This document shows, piece by piece, positions 47,406 to 59,701 of a DNA stretch of 64,000 nt. The notes beneath the pieces were generated by a model. The model saw only the letters and a list, made by a program, of their open reading frames with translations. It was not told the DNA's origin and did no database searches. The DNA is taken from assembly GCA_010015805.1 (NCBI GenBank), contig ML978122.1, forward strand, positions 778,453 through 842,452, written 5' to 3'. Every line of letters starts with the position of its first letter. The stretch's first letter is position 1. Both the position numbers and the translations under genes were made by a program. This DNA is from Rhizodiscina lignyota (taxonomy: Eukaryota; Ascomycota; Dothideomycetes; Aulographales; Rhizodiscinaceae).

Positions 47406-49142
47406 ATGAATGGGGACGCAAAACCGAACGGAACTGTTCCTTCGAAAGCGAAAATACACGATTCGCCCTCCTTCGAACAGCCCAGCTCCCCCGATCACTC
47501 GTTCCTAACCCTTTCTCAGCCCCGGCCGAAAAAGAAATCTCCGGAGGAGATAGTCCAGAACTTTGGCAGAGACAGATTTCCGTCAACACGGCTTCATAAT
47601 CAAGAAGAACTCGTCGACCCATCTGGGTTTGACGACTGGGACGAAGAGGAGGAAGAGCCCCGTCAATCTGAAGACGACGGATATACAGACATGCCTTCAG
47701 ATCTGAGGCCGCCGCTCCATCGACACCACGATGGGCGGTCACAGCAGCCGCTGTTAACTGGCAAGCCTCCAGCCTACGATGATCGCGACGATCTGCCTGC
47801 CGTCAGTCCTCGGAGGTCGACGTTTCACGAGCGAGACCCAGACGTGCTCGCAGCCAGGGCCACGAGACAACGATACATATACGCGTCGTTCTTCTTGGTA
47901 TTGAGCTTGGTCAGTTTCGTGGTGCAGACGGAGACGGCTGTATACATTGCCAATGAGCTGAAATGGAGGAAATCGTACTGCATGTTGTATGTATCTCTTG
48001 ATAAGCATGGTCTTAGCAGGGGCAGTCACTGACAACGGCCTCGCCGTTAGATACTTTACGCACGGTTCCTGGTCCCTCCTTTGGTTAGTGCAATTAGCGA
48101 TCCTGCGCATACAAAAGTGGCACCTGCCCTGGGAACCTTTCTGGAAACGACATGTACAGATCCTCACGCAGACGGCGCAAATGGTGGAACATCAGACACT
48201 GCACCTCAATGGCTTTCAACAGAAAAAGTCACCGGTGCCATACATGATACGGACGACGGCTTTCGTTACATGCTGTCTCACCTTAGCTGGCGGCAGCTGG
48301 TATGTGGCTGTGAACCTCACAACCGCCAGCGATCTGACCGCCATTTACAACTGCTCCGCCTTCTTTGCATACGTCTTCAGCGTACCTCTGCTGAAAGAGA
48401 GGGTGCGAATGTCAAAAGTTGCTGCTGTAGCTGTCGCCATCATAGGCGTCATTATCGTCGCTTATGGACCAGGAGTTGCACCCAAACACGGCAGCAAATC
48501 TGGCGGAGGAGCTGGCGGTCCGAAACATCCGACCAACGAGCCGGCTGCTAGAGGCTTTGGTAATCTCGTGATAGCGATAGGCAGTATGCTCTACGGCTTC
48601 TATGAGGTGTTGTACAAGAAGGTTGCTTGTCCACCAGATGGATGCAGCCCCGGTCGAGGTATGATTTTTGCGAACACGTTCGGTAGCTTGATCGGACTTT
48701 TCACTCTTACCGTCTTGTGGATCCCTCTTCCCATTCTACATATTACAGGCATTGAGACCTTTGAACTTCCACGGGGCGAGGCGGCGTGGATGCTTTTGAT
48801 AAGCGTCCTTTCCAACGCAAGTAAGTAGAACAACATCCCGTGATATGAGTAATCGCTGACAATACTGTAGCCTTTTCTGGTTCGTTCCTCGTTTTAATCA
48901 GTCTCACTTCTCCTGTACTGTCCTCAGTTGCCGCACTGTTGACAATTTTCATTGTTGCCATTGTCGATGAGCTACTCCCGGAGCCAATGAAGAACAAGCT
49001 CACTCCATCGGCAATTATCGGCGGCTTGCTGATAATCGGAGCGTTCCTTGTTCTAAGCTGGGCAACTTATCGCGAAATGGATGAAGAGAGACGAAAGAAG
49101 CTCGAGGAGGAGAGTGAAGACGAGAGTGTTTTAGGAGACTAG
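47406..49142 (+). CDS. EamA/DMT-superfamily membrane transporter-like protein (SLC35F type)
   Basis: Exons 47406-47986, 48051-48820 and 48871-49142 give 540 residues. A long, charged, disordered cytosolic head (about 160 residues, Asp/Glu/Pro/Ser-rich) precedes roughly ten membrane helices. Segments include YIYASFFLVLSLVSFVVQTE, then NCSAFFAYVFSVPLLKERVR and AAVAVAIIGVIIVAYGPGVA, the paired DMT half-repeat with the 'drug/metabolite' E-R motif. A GGGAGG-rich loop sits between the halves. Vacuolar-membrane DMT proteins of this shape are annotated in many fungi; the cargo is unknown. It is not specifically linked to the RiPP-like genes, though a transporter role cannot be excluded. Confidence 0.88.
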
Positions 49143-51024
49143 ATCTTCGTCTGCACGTGATACGTGCTCTAGGGCATAGAATTGTTAGAAAGGCACATGT
49201 ATGGCTAAGGGAGGCACTGTGATACAGCGGATTGTTTAGAAGGCGGATGTCTCCTCTACGCGGCATCAGGCGGTGCGTCTGCAGCATCTTTGAGCTTGGA
49301 TCTCACGGCCTACCTGGGCAATATTGGCGTTTGGACGCCCTGTGGAGAACCGCATGGGCTTGGCTTTTAGCATTGATGATAAGAACTTCCTCCCGAGACT
49401 AGCGTGTGCCATCAAGTGAAGCTTCATGAGCTGTCTGTTTCGAGTCATACACTTCTAAGGGATCGATATTTATTAGATATCCCACGAATAGCCCACACTC
49501 TCCGCATCCGCATCGTTCCCAACGGCAGGACGGTGCCTGACTGCATCTATTGACAGGGGGGTCTCGAGGAAGCCCAGGGTTTCGATTCGAGAATTTGGGT
49601 GCTGAGGACAGATTCTCTGTACACCATTTCTTCTTTCATCGTTGTCCATTTACTTGCAATGCTGTGCACGCGAACACCAATATCAAATTCACAGTTACAT
49701 TATCGTGATATACGAGTCAACGTCTGACTCAAGAAATGTCAGCGTCTTTTAATGTCTCATTCGCACAAAAAGAAATCCAAAATAGCACCTGCAGCCTTCT
49801 GAGGCTGATCAGATTTACCCTTACGAGGCGTTCACAGACGAGGATCAATTCAGCCGGAGGTTCCTGGAGTGGCTGGTGAGCACACCTTTACCCATCTACA
49901 TTCTTGCGCAGAAGAAAATCCAAACTTCTACAATTCATGGAGGAGTTCTGAATACCCCAGAGTTGCGATTCACTCAGGTGAGCAGTCATACTGCACTCCA
50001 CAGGACGTGCACGCGATACGATCTCGAGATCTCCACTTTGAACACGCCAATGCCTCTAGACTCCGGTCGATCTGGCTCAGCTGTTGAGAACTGGAGATGT
50101 GACGGGTGGGTCACCTCACTATGCAGCCCTCACAGACCGTCAGGCCCTGCAGATGGTTCATTGCTCTGAACCCGGCACCCCATACATATTTTGCCGCCTC
50201 TACAGTACAACGCTGCATTTTAACCTCTCCTTTGGTAAGATGTTGCACTCTATTGACAGCACGTTATTCCTTACCCAGATAAGCAAATGAACGTCTTCAT
50301 CAACAGAACCCTCTCGGTGCCGCAATCCTTCAAAAGTGCGTGCTGGTTAGTCTCCCGATCTGAGCTCGTGACGAAGATAGAACGGATAGCTCTCGGTCAA
50401 ACGGGGGGCTTTCTCGGAGTCGCCTTGATTGGCTAAAGAGGCCATCGATGGAGCTTCTTCGGCGGCATCAGGCGGCGGTCCCTTGTCAATTCGTCCGCTA
50501 GTGTCAGACCAGACGAGATGGCATTGGCCTCGAGCGCGGGCGTGGTGCGGAGAAAACCCGCAAAAGAGCATGCGTTGGGTTGTGGCCCTGCTGGCTCAAG
50601 CGAACCCTCCACATTCGTCGCCCGGCAGCTTTTCTGGATCTCTCACTCTCCTGTCGAAGTTTGACCTGCATCTTCCTGTTGGTTGTGTGGATGTGACAGC
50701 GGTACGGCCCACCAAGACCTGGGGCCCCGTCATAGTTATCTATGCTCCATATCCCCCGCATAAGTGGGTGAATATACGATCCATTTTTTGCCTCCATATT
50801 CTTCCCTCGTACACGACACTTTTAGAGACGAACTAAGCGTCGCGAAAATACGCACGTGGAGAATTGACGACATCCGACATTTCCGAAGACTCGAAAGACG
50901 TAATCAGCCCCCCTAACCTTCGCCCACAACCGTATATTGACAGTACGCGACTTCGAAGAAGACTGGCTGCACTTTCCGAGAGCAAATACATGACCTACGG
51001 GTCGCAAAAGGGAAAACCTTCATC
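49143..51024. other. intergenic region with a coding-like fragment
   Basis: About 1.9 kb. Plus-strand 49793-49978, after a possible acceptor (CCTGCAG), reads PYEAFTDEDQFSRRFLEWL, then LAQKKIQTSTIHGGVLNTPE and a GTGAGC donor. No first exon or known family was found. The rest, including the leader of the FacB-like gene, shows no gene. Confidence 0.4.
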
Positions 51025-54000
51025 ATGCCAGGCATACTGCCTATGAAAGTAATCAAAGTCGGCTCTTCGGCCCAGTCACGCATCGCACAAGCCTGGTGAG
51101 TTCGCCATAACCTATACAGATGTTCAGGACTAATCACTCGCACAGTGACCGCTGTAGGTCAAAGAAAATTCGATGTGACGGGGTACGACCGTAAGTAACG
51201 AGTCCATTTGATGCTCGCGACTCCTTCACTCACTTTTCATACAGGAGTTGCACGCAATGTGTCAATGTGGGCTTCGAGTGCAAGACGAGCGACAAGCTCA
51301 GTCGCCGTGCCTTTCCACGCGGATATACTGAGTCGTTGGAAGAGCGCGTCCGCGCTCTAGAGGCAGAAGTGCGAGAGTTGAAGGACTTGCTGGACGAGAA
51401 GGACGAGAAGATCGACATGCTATCGAGAATACACTCCCACTCCCCACAGTCGATGCAAACCTCGCCGCGACCATCCGTAGCAGCCACAGGCTCCGAGTCT
51501 CCCGCTGAGGCCGACAAAGACAATGTCTTCAAAGTTACACAATCTCCCATTCTTTTCGACAATGAGGGCTCAGACGGTTACTTTGTGGGGACTTCAAGTG
51601 GCAGAGCTCTTGTCGGTAGGTTCCCCGCATACCCCTCGTCCCCTTACACGTCAACTGACCGTCACAGACGCATTCAAGAACAAGGTTCAAGAAACAGGCA
51701 AGAGCTTGGTCGAGATTCGCGCCGACGCCTTCTTCAAAGCGGAATCGAAGCAGACAGGGTCGGCACCGAACAAGGCAACGATATGGAGAGCGCCTCCTCG
51801 TCTGCTGTCAGACCAGCTCATCAATATCTTCTTTCAGGAATGGGCGCCGATCTTTCCAGTATTGCATCGCCCCACCTTCCTGCACCTATACGAAGACTAT
51901 ACTGCTGCACCAGAGTCTGTGACGGACAAGAAGTCGCTGGCGCAGCTTCATCTCGTCTTTGGTATTGCTGCTCTCTCAAACCAAGTATGTTGCCACCAAT
52001 CGCTCTTTGAAGACATGATTCTAACATGCATCCAGACCCACAACGTCGAAGAGTTAGCCTCGATTGAACGACAATGGCGCGCCGCGCTCGACTCTTTCTT
52101 AATGACCGACTCCCTCGTGACACTGCAATGCTTGACGTTGGCGATCATCTACTGCCTTCAGTCGGCTGATCATTCTGGACTTTTGAAGTTCAAGTGCCTT
52201 GCTGTCAGCTTGTCGCAGCGTCTGGGCTTGCATCAATCGCAGAAGCGATTTGCACTTGGCACACTGACGAGTGAGACGAGGAAGAAGGTCTTCTGGACTC
52301 TCTACACGCTCGACTGGTAAGACTTCCAAGTCTCTTGATCGTTATTCACCAGCTAATGGTTGCAGCTTCTCCGCCGCCCAGATTGGCCTGCCGAAGCTCA
52401 TGAGAGAGGATGACGTCCATTGCGAGTATCCTGTTGATGCTGATGACGAGTATGTGACGGAGAAGGGCTTCTTACCCACCCTTCCTGGCGAATCAACGAA
52501 ACTCTCCAGTGCCCTTGCCCTCTTCCGCGCCACGCCAGTCCTGGCGAAGGTGCTCAAGGAGCTCTACCCCGCTTCGCCAACCCACGATATCTCGTTCAAG
52601 ACGTTGACCTCCTTGGCGGATGAACTCGATGCATGGCTGGACAATCTGCCCGCCCACCTTAAACTGCAGTTCGTTCAAGACAAGCCAAGCACTCATGTCG
52701 TCAATAGCCGTTCGCCTCTATTGGTAAGTTGCCTCTATTGACGCGACGCGTGACCATCCAGCTGACCATTATCATCCAGTCTCTTGCCTACCACTATATC
52801 CGCTCCCTCATCCATAGGCCTGCTGTCTGTGCCAGCTCCCTGCTTGGCGACCGAGCATCATCATCGATTGTCGCCATCGCCAGCTCCGCCAAATGTATCA
52901 TCCAGATCATCCAGCTGCTCGAGGAGCGCAGTCTTGGCTTCTCCTTCTGCCTGAACAAAAACGAGCTTCTCATCGTCTCTGGCTTCAGCCTACTCTTCCA
53001 AAGCCTTGACCTCGACCGCGATGGCAAGCTCATGAGAGACCACCAGCGGACGCTCAAGGCCATTGTAGAGATACTCGAGCAAAGGAAGGCTCCCGGTGCC
53101 CGCCACTTCCGCAAGGTCGCCGGTTCAATTCTTTCGGCCCTGTCTCAGGCACCTATTCTGTCCCGACAGAACTCCGACAAGACTGGCATGACCACCCAGG
53201 ATGCCCTCCGATCGACGCAGAAGCACCTCAAGGCAATTGCGGCACGTTTGTCGCCTGACAAGCAACGCCGCCGCGAATCAGACAATATATCCCTGAACGA
53301 CGATGGCCGACGCGCAACTGCACCGGCAATAGGCTCACACCCCAATAATTCACAAAACAGTCTCTCGTCAATCCACTCAGAACCCGCTACCCTCCTTGCA
53401 GCAAGCCATCGTCCCTCCCCCACAACTTCAAACCCAGCCGTGTCTCCGTCCTTCCAACAACTTCGCCAGTCCCCACCGAACCAGCCTTTGAAACGCTCCA
53501 GCACATCCGCAGCACCACGTCCCCCGAACCTCGACTATCTCTCCTTCACGGCTTCCTCTCCCGCAGGCACCATTTCCCCGCGCAGCAGCACGAAGGCCAC
53601 GCCCGCTGACATCCTCCGCGCATACCACGCGTACCAGTCCGCCCCACCCGCCACCAGCAAGCCGCAACTAGACGTCTCCAGCACCGCAGACTGGGAGAAA
53701 CTCATCAGCTCCCTCGACCAGACCGACTCGAACATATACGACTCCATCTACGGCGGGCCCGGCGGCGTCGACCTTTCCAACCACCTCGCTTCCCCTCACT
53801 CCACCAACAGCATGCCCTTATCCGCAAGCGCGATCGAGGCGCAGAACTTGGTCTGGGATGCGCAGAGCTCCGCTTCCACCAACCCCACCAGCAACGGGAG
53901 TATGGACGCACCGAATTTCGGCTGGCGCCCGGGATTCGCGGGTCTCACACCCCTCGCCTTAGACGGCTATCCTATGATGAGTCCTGCGCCGGTGCCGCAG

Positions 54001-54192
54001 AGTGTGCTGAGTTTCTCGGATGAGAGTTTGAGTTCGGGAGAGGAGTTTAGCAGCGTGGGGATGAGCACGGGTGGGAGAAGTGGAAGCGCAGGACTGGGCG
54101 ACGAGGTGGATGTGTATGCGGATTTGGATATTGGGATGTTGAAGATTCCGGCGGATGATATGGGTGGGTTGGATGGGGGTTTTGGCCTGTGA
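51025..54192 (+). CDS. facB: Zn2Cys6 regulator of acetate/gluconeogenic metabolism, FacB/Cat8 type
   Basis: Seven exons (51025-51095, 51146-51190, 51245-51615, 51668-51984, 52036-52316, 52366-52723, 52780-54192) give 951 residues. The zinc cluster C24-x2-C-x6-C-x6-C-x2-C-x6-C51 ([14 protein letters not shown], then [12 protein letters not shown]) is split by two introns. The downstream block [20 protein letters not shown] runs into a coiled coil ([20 protein letters not shown]), which is specific to FacB/Cat8. The fungal-specific TF middle domain is recognisable around [20 protein letters not shown], and the C-terminal 350 residues are Ser/Pro-rich with acidic ends, a probable activation region. 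FacB/Cat8 turns on acetyl-CoA synthetase, isocitrate lyase, malate synthase and gluconeogenesis genes. The 51-nt intron at 51985 is a stop-free multiple of three. Confidence 0.94.
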
Positions 54193-55458
54193 GTTGAAAC
54201 TTGGGTTGGGTTGGGTTGATAGGAGTTTTGGAATGGAAAGGATTTGGATGATATGTTCAAGTATGTTTGGATGATTTCTACTTGATACCATTTCGTTTTC
54301 GTTAGGCCTTCTGCTTGATCGGGATCGGCTGCCTCTTTGTCTTTTTAGAGAGGAAGGCGACGAAGTTTTGATGGATATTTTATTTTTGGCTTCTACGAAA
54401 AGTAGAGATTCTTTTGTGGTTACTATCTGATTGACTATCTCGGAGACTTGTATATATGTTTATCTTCTTATTTATTTTCTTGAATTTGGACCACTGATTA
54501 GCTGGTGCTCCTATCATCGTGACCTTTCAAGACCATACCAAGCATACTTCGCTACATGAATATACAAGAATTTCAGAATCAAACTTCTCCATCCACCCAA
54601 ACCGAGCTTACCCGTGACATCCTCCCCCTCAATATCTCCAGATCTAGCAGCTCATAGCTCTTCTGCAACACCTACCGGACAAAAGCTGTGGGGAGCCCCG
54701 CGATTCGCTCGTACGGTACAGCGCGGAGACAAAACGCGTTTTTCGATGGGGCCTAGGCTTACTGTGCTCGGTACGCGACATACATGCAATGCACGGAGCA
54801 GCCGGGATTGTCAGCTCCCCGGGGAGACGCGGACGTCATTGTCCGCAGTCGGGAATGCATGGGAGCTCTTTTGTGCAGCATGGGCTGAGGGTGGTGTGAT
54901 GCAAAGCTCAGGCAGGAAATAAAATTTTGTGATCGGTCATTCGGATGAGATTTCGATTAGAGAGCTTTACCAATACGACTACACGCTGCTGCTTGCTGTA
55001 GAGATGGAGCGAAACGAAACGCCCAAGATATGCAAAATGCCTACCAAAAGGATAATGGAAAGGTCGTTGAAGATAGCTATGGGATCCCAATCGTGGAGAG
55101 TGTGAGTAGTGAAGAGTTCGCCGGAGTCGCATGCCATTATCCAAAGCCCCGTAGTTACGCCCTCCGATGCTGCTGATATATGCCAAATGCCAGATGGAAA
55201 AATGTACGAGAAAGAAATGTGAGAAGATAGTGCCTGTTGCTTGTAACCAACGTCCTTAACAAGATATGCCGAAAGAAAGCAGTCTGCCTTATTTCCAACT
55301 CCATGTCTAGTCCCATCTTTCCAATATTTGGCGCCTTTGATCATCGGCGAGGCCTGATGATGATGGGTGTCTTTGAACGGGTATCGAGTAGATGTTCATC
55401 GTGCGAATATTACATCTGGTCTATGAGTCGATACTGGTACAGAGAGAGCACATGGAGT
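54193..55458. other. intergenic region between convergent genes
   Basis: About 1.27 kb. A T-rich stretch near 54360-54490 probably holds the 3' UTR/poly(A) region of the FacB-like gene. No supported gene elsewhere. Confidence 0.4.
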
Positions 55459-55986
55459 CTAGCTCATGTCCATGGCGTCAAGGTCTCGAATCATACAAGC
55501 GACTTGTGCGCGCTTCGCAGCCTCGGCGATGAGGTTGTAGTCTCTTAGAAAAGAGGCCGTTTCTGGATTAGATGTCCCTGCTCCTTGTCGGTTGGGGACG
55601 TAATTCCATCCCGTCTGCATCTGATGTGGCACGGCCTGCTGTTGTGATGCTTGAGACTGCTGTTGCACAGTTGGTGACTGTGGCATCTGAGCTTGCGTCT
55701 GGTAGCTAGCTTGTTGTTGGTACTGCATCTGGCCTTGTTGCTGAGACGGTATTTGCTGGAAGGTGCTTGCCTGTGGCGATGCAGGGTTTAAGGAAGCGAA
55801 GAAAGGACGTTGTTCGGCGGTTGGAGATGGTAGAGGTGCAGATTGTGGTGCGGACGCCGGATTCTGACTCGGCATTATTCCGTTGGGAGATGGTAGAGAT
55901 GCGAGGCTGCTCGAGCTGGTGTACGCGGAAGAGGAAGAGGAGGGAGCAAGCGTTGGGTAAGGAGGTCGAACTCTTGACCGGTCCAT
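55459..55986 (-). CDS. Gln/Ser/Pro-rich protein of unknown function
   Basis: From the first in-frame ATG (55986) the frame encodes 175 residues. The frame is open further upstream to 56184, but only with a GTG there, so an upstream coding exon is possible. The N-terminal half is Pro/Ser-rich, the middle strongly Gln-rich (SQQQGQMQYQQQ, VQQQSQASQQQ). The last 40 residues form an ordered, conserved-looking helix (TASFLRDYNLIAEAAKRAQV) near the C-terminus. The low-complexity composition suggests a scaffold or transcription-related protein, but I recognise no family and propose no function. Confidence 0.6.
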   Translation of the reverse strand: MDRSRVRPPYPTLAPSSSSSAYTSSSSLASLPSPNGIMPSQNPASAPQSAPLPSPTAEQRPFFASLNPASPQASTFQQIPSQQQGQMQYQQQASYQTQAQMPQSPTVQQQSQASQQQAVPHQMQTGWNYVPNRQGAGTSNPETASFLRDYNLIAEAAKRAQVACMIRDLDAMDMS

Positions 55987-56894
55987 GGACGGTGAATGGG
56001 GCGATGAGGCCAGGTGCTTGGAAGTGGGCGTATGGCCGGAAGGAGATGAAAGAATGATGGTGGAGACGTCCGAAGCAAGTGTTATACAACAATGAGGGAT
56101 GCTGGAAAGTCGATTTGATGTCAAGGCAGAATGTCGTGATACGGAGGACGGACCGGGAATATTCGTGGAGATGGCGAACCGCACTTTATCGTGCGGAGAG
56201 GTGTCTCAGTTAGCGACGTAGGTCCCAAGCGCCGTTGGTCGTCCCTGAACGTCTGGATATCGCACGAAAAATGTGAGAGATTGAAGGAGTAAGACAGATG
56301 GCGAAGCGAGAGTCATCACAGAAGTAGCGGTACGGGGATAAGGCAACGGTCGATCTCGTTGGATTCGTGCATTTCATCGATATGCCGCATTCAGCCATTT
56401 CAGCCCTCCAGCCTCGGCGAAGGCTTTCTTCCCGGACGCCCGCGTGGGATATGCGCACCCCCAATCACAGCGCTGCTCCACCAGCCTCCACACTCTGCGC
56501 TGCCGCCGTCACATTTGCCCTCGGACCAGTGTGCGGCACTCCCGACGTTGCTCTGTGGATCGTTACTCGGACTTTCCAGGCTGACAGATCTGGAGACGAC
56601 GACTCACAGTGCCATTCGCTGCCGGTACCGCTGCGGCGTTCGGTATGCTGCGCGGCTGCGTCACAGCTCGCCTTACCCCAGACATTGCTGCAGGGCTCGC
56701 AGGCGACTCCGTGGCAGTGGAGAGTGTGTGGAGGGAGGGAGTCCGGGCCGTGAGCGGTCGGAGCAGACCTTCACCGAGGCCGAGACAGCCACCGACATCA
56801 ACCTCACCACCAATTCATCCAAATTTATCCCTTTAATCTCGTCTCACGCAGGGGCTATCACGCAGATCGCCTGATTAGGTAGATCCTGATCGCG
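55987..56894. other. spacer between the Gln-rich gene and KTI12
   Basis: About 900 bp of divergent upstream DNA. The minus strand stays open in the Gln-rich frame to 56184. GC-rich plus-strand frames at 56359-56874 overlap in two phases and show no motif. Confidence 0.4.
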
Positions 56895-57977
56895 ATGCCG
56901 GTACGTTAGGTTCCGCATGTCTGCATTATGCTTCCGCCATACTGACTCATGGCTAAAGCTCATCGTCATCTCAGGCTTTCCATGCTCCGGCAAGACGCAT
57001 CGCGCGAAGCAGATCCAAGAGGACTTTGAGTCGCGGTTAAAGGACGATCGGCGCTTCGCGAAATCGAAGCTTCATCTTATCAATGACGAATCTCTCGGCG
57101 TGTCTCACGATGCATACCAGACCGCGAGGACGGAGAAGGATGCGCGTGCCGCAGAAATGTCGGCCGTGAAGCGCCATCTAAGTCGAGACGATATTGTCAT
57201 TGCGGATGGTTTGAACTACATCAAGGGCTTCCGGTATCAGCTGTACTGTGAAGCTAAAGCTCTTCAGACACCAAGCTGCGTTGTGAGTTTCGTCCAGTCC
57301 ACTTATCACTACAAATCAAATCATTTTGAATACCTCAGCTTACCGTGTCAGAGATACACATAGGGACACCAATAGACACGTGTCGAACCACCAATCAATC
57401 CCGCATCGACTCCTCCTCACCTCACGCATACGACACCGACACCTTCGAGAACCTCATATTTCGCTACGAGGAGCCCAATGGCATGACGCGCTGGGATTCT
57501 CCTCTCTTCACCGTCGTAAACGATGACCTAACACCTCCCTTCTCCGCTATCTGGGACACGCTGCTGGGCTCCTCAGACTCCACTTCCTTCGACCCCTCGA
57601 AAGCGGGCAGAAAGGTACTCGTACGACCAAATGCGGCGACAGTCCTTGCACCAGCATCAGAGAATGACTTTCTGTATGCGCTCGACCGCGAAACTTCCGC
57701 AGTGATCAGCACGATACAAACATGGCAGAAGGAGCATTCATTTGACGGCGGAGGTGGGGGAGGTGAGGTCGCTATCGAGGGCGCAGAGGAAAAGATACAA
57801 TTACCAGCGGGAAGGACGCTAGGAGTCGCGGAGCTTCAGAGAGTGCGGAGACAGTTCGTGCAGATGATGAGAGCTCAGGGCATGGGTGGTGCGGGCACGG
57901 CGAGAGCGAGGATGGACAAGGGCAGGATAAGGGGCGCTTTTGTAGGACATTTGAATGGACTATGGGAAGAAGAATGA
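56895..57977 (+). CDS. KTI12: Kti12, Elongator-associated P-loop ATPase
   Basis: Exons 56895-56900 (six bases, ATG CCG), 56959-57282 and 57339-57977 give 322 residues. The protein begins MPLIVISGFPCSGKTHRAKQ, with the Walker A loop at about residues 8-15. SKLHLINDESLGVSHDAYQT and RDDIVIADGLNYIKGFRYQL follow, the Kti12 core. The C-terminal region holds NLIFRYEEPNGMTRWDSPLF and the LRRQF-like tRNA-binding helix (RVRRQFVQMMR). Kti12 binds Elongator and tRNA and is needed for wobble-uridine modification. The splice giving the two-codon first exon is supported by the invariant MPLI/V start. A few residues (LTVSE) at the second junction are not typical and the acceptor there may be imprecise. Confidence 0.93.
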
Positions 57978-58088
57978 AGAGCAAGGTAGTGTGTGGATGT
58001 GAATGTGCTATTATCGACATTAACGGCACTAGGCAGAATGGCTAAGAAAATCTCACTGTGAGCCATAGTGGGAGCCATTCAATAGGAC

Positions 58089-59095
58089 GGGTTGAATTGA
58101 GGGGGCTTCTGCCAAGAGTGCATGTGTAACTTTGGAACAGTTTGAACGGAAGAAAAATCTGCTCAGACTTGGCGAAACTGCTCAACAAGCTCCTTGGACA
58201 CTTTCGTACGATTCTCTACACTTCAGTCGGGTTACAAGAGCAGTTATGATTTGAGCCAATTCGAAGCACTCAAAAGGCACGAGGACGAGCATGCGATATT
58301 GAAACGGCATTAGTTACCACTCTGGGGTTTTGTTGAAAGGTGGGAAGCACTTGATAACGTCCACGTCACCATTGGGCAAATATACGGAGAGTGGAGAGTC
58401 TCAAATTCCTCCGTTTTCCTCTCTTTCGCTTTCTACAAGACAGTTGCCGCTGCTGGTTCTTCTGACTCATCCTATTGCATCCTGTTAGGGAGATCAGTCG
58501 AGCAGCCATTGCGGGCGAGCCAAAGGACCCTCTGACTTTCTGAATTCGAATATGGCTGACATGACCGAACCGCTTCCATATCTCCGAACTGGGTCACTAC
58601 TATTTGCACATCAAGGCTCCTAAGTTGGCCTCTTCCTCTTCTGCACAACCGCTGTCGAAAGCTTCAAAGAGAATAAGGTCAAACGCTTCGAATTTCGCCT
58701 AGTCCGAGTAGCCTTTCCCGTGACTTCTCCCCAGCTCCGAGTTCAACTGTGGCAGGAGTCAACTCCATGCAATCAGATTTCGGTGAAACACTCCTGATTG
58801 GAAGCCCAGATGGTCGCACGAAAGCTCGCCAGCTCGCACTTCTCAAGTCTCGGCCGAACTACAAAATGCGTCTATCGAGCCGCTGGACGAGCACTCGACA
58901 GAAGACTCTTCGAGACCGTAGAGCGTTGTATTAAACGATTCAACCGCTTTCCAAACGAGGTACGCCGTACTCGAGGTTCAATTGAGGTGGCTTCTGCTAA
59001 GCTTGTATGCACCGTTGGGGAAGGGTTCAAACGGATTAACAGGCTGCTCGGACTCGGCGAATTTATGTGACCAGTTCCTTGCTCACTTCCGTGCG
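58089..59095 (+). repeat. diverged ~120-bp direct repeat
   Basis: The stretch at about 58089-58212 and the stretch at about 58974-59095 align along their lengths. Shared pieces include AATTGAG followed by GGCTTCTGC, later TTGAACGGA versus TCAAACGGA, CTGCTCAGACTTGGCGAA versus CTGCTCGGACTCGGCGAA, and CTCC/CTTG before CACTTTCGTACGA versus CACTTCCGTGCGA. Identity is moderate, as for an old duplication or transposon remnant. The flanks do not match. Confidence 0.6.
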
Positions 59096-59579
59096 ACGGT
59101 CAGCGTCATTTCCCGAACATGCACCCATATACCACCATTTTCATGGCGGAATATATCTGCTCCACAGGAAAATGTTTTGGAAAGGCCCAGAATTACAAAC
59201 CTGACACTGTAGTGGATCGCCACCTCGCTCGAAATGGACGACAGCTGAACGAATTACAATGAATGGCGGGCATTAATAAGATTGCTCCGGTGAGTAACAC
59301 TTGGTACCCTGCCTTTGTGTGTATGCTGATGGTGCGCAACAGAGCCAGCAAATGGACTGCCAATGGGCTTGATGAATCATTACAGAAAGAGATGAGATTT
59401 GTTAAGCAAGCGCAGTTCGGATCGGACGGATGCTGCTGACCAAATGGACGACGTTTCGCAAAGTTAGTGTAAAGAATAATCTTAAACTAGAATGTGAACC
59501 ACTCTCAGACTCCAGGCTCGCCTTAATCAACATTGCTCCAAATCGGGTTAGCCCAAAGCACCGACCACACACTCACGTC

Positions 59580-59587
59580 TATAAAAA
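59580..59587 (+). promoter_or_regulatory. TATA box of the BTB gene
   Basis: TATAAAAA lies about 120 bp before the ATG at 59702, a plausible fungal TATA element followed by a pyrimidine-rich leader. Confidence 0.5.
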
Positions 59588-59701
59588 CATCCAACACGTT
59601 GGATTTTCCTACATCTTTTAAACACTCGCAACTCCTGTTATGTTCCTTCCCTCGAAGTCCTTCCTCTACGTCTTAAAACGGTGGCCTCATTCGAGGTCCT
59701 C

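Larger units (their letters stand above)
57978..59701. other. intergenic region containing a diverged direct repeat
   Basis: About 1.7 kb, no supported gene. Two diverged copies of a ~120-bp sequence are described separately. Confidence 0.4.
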
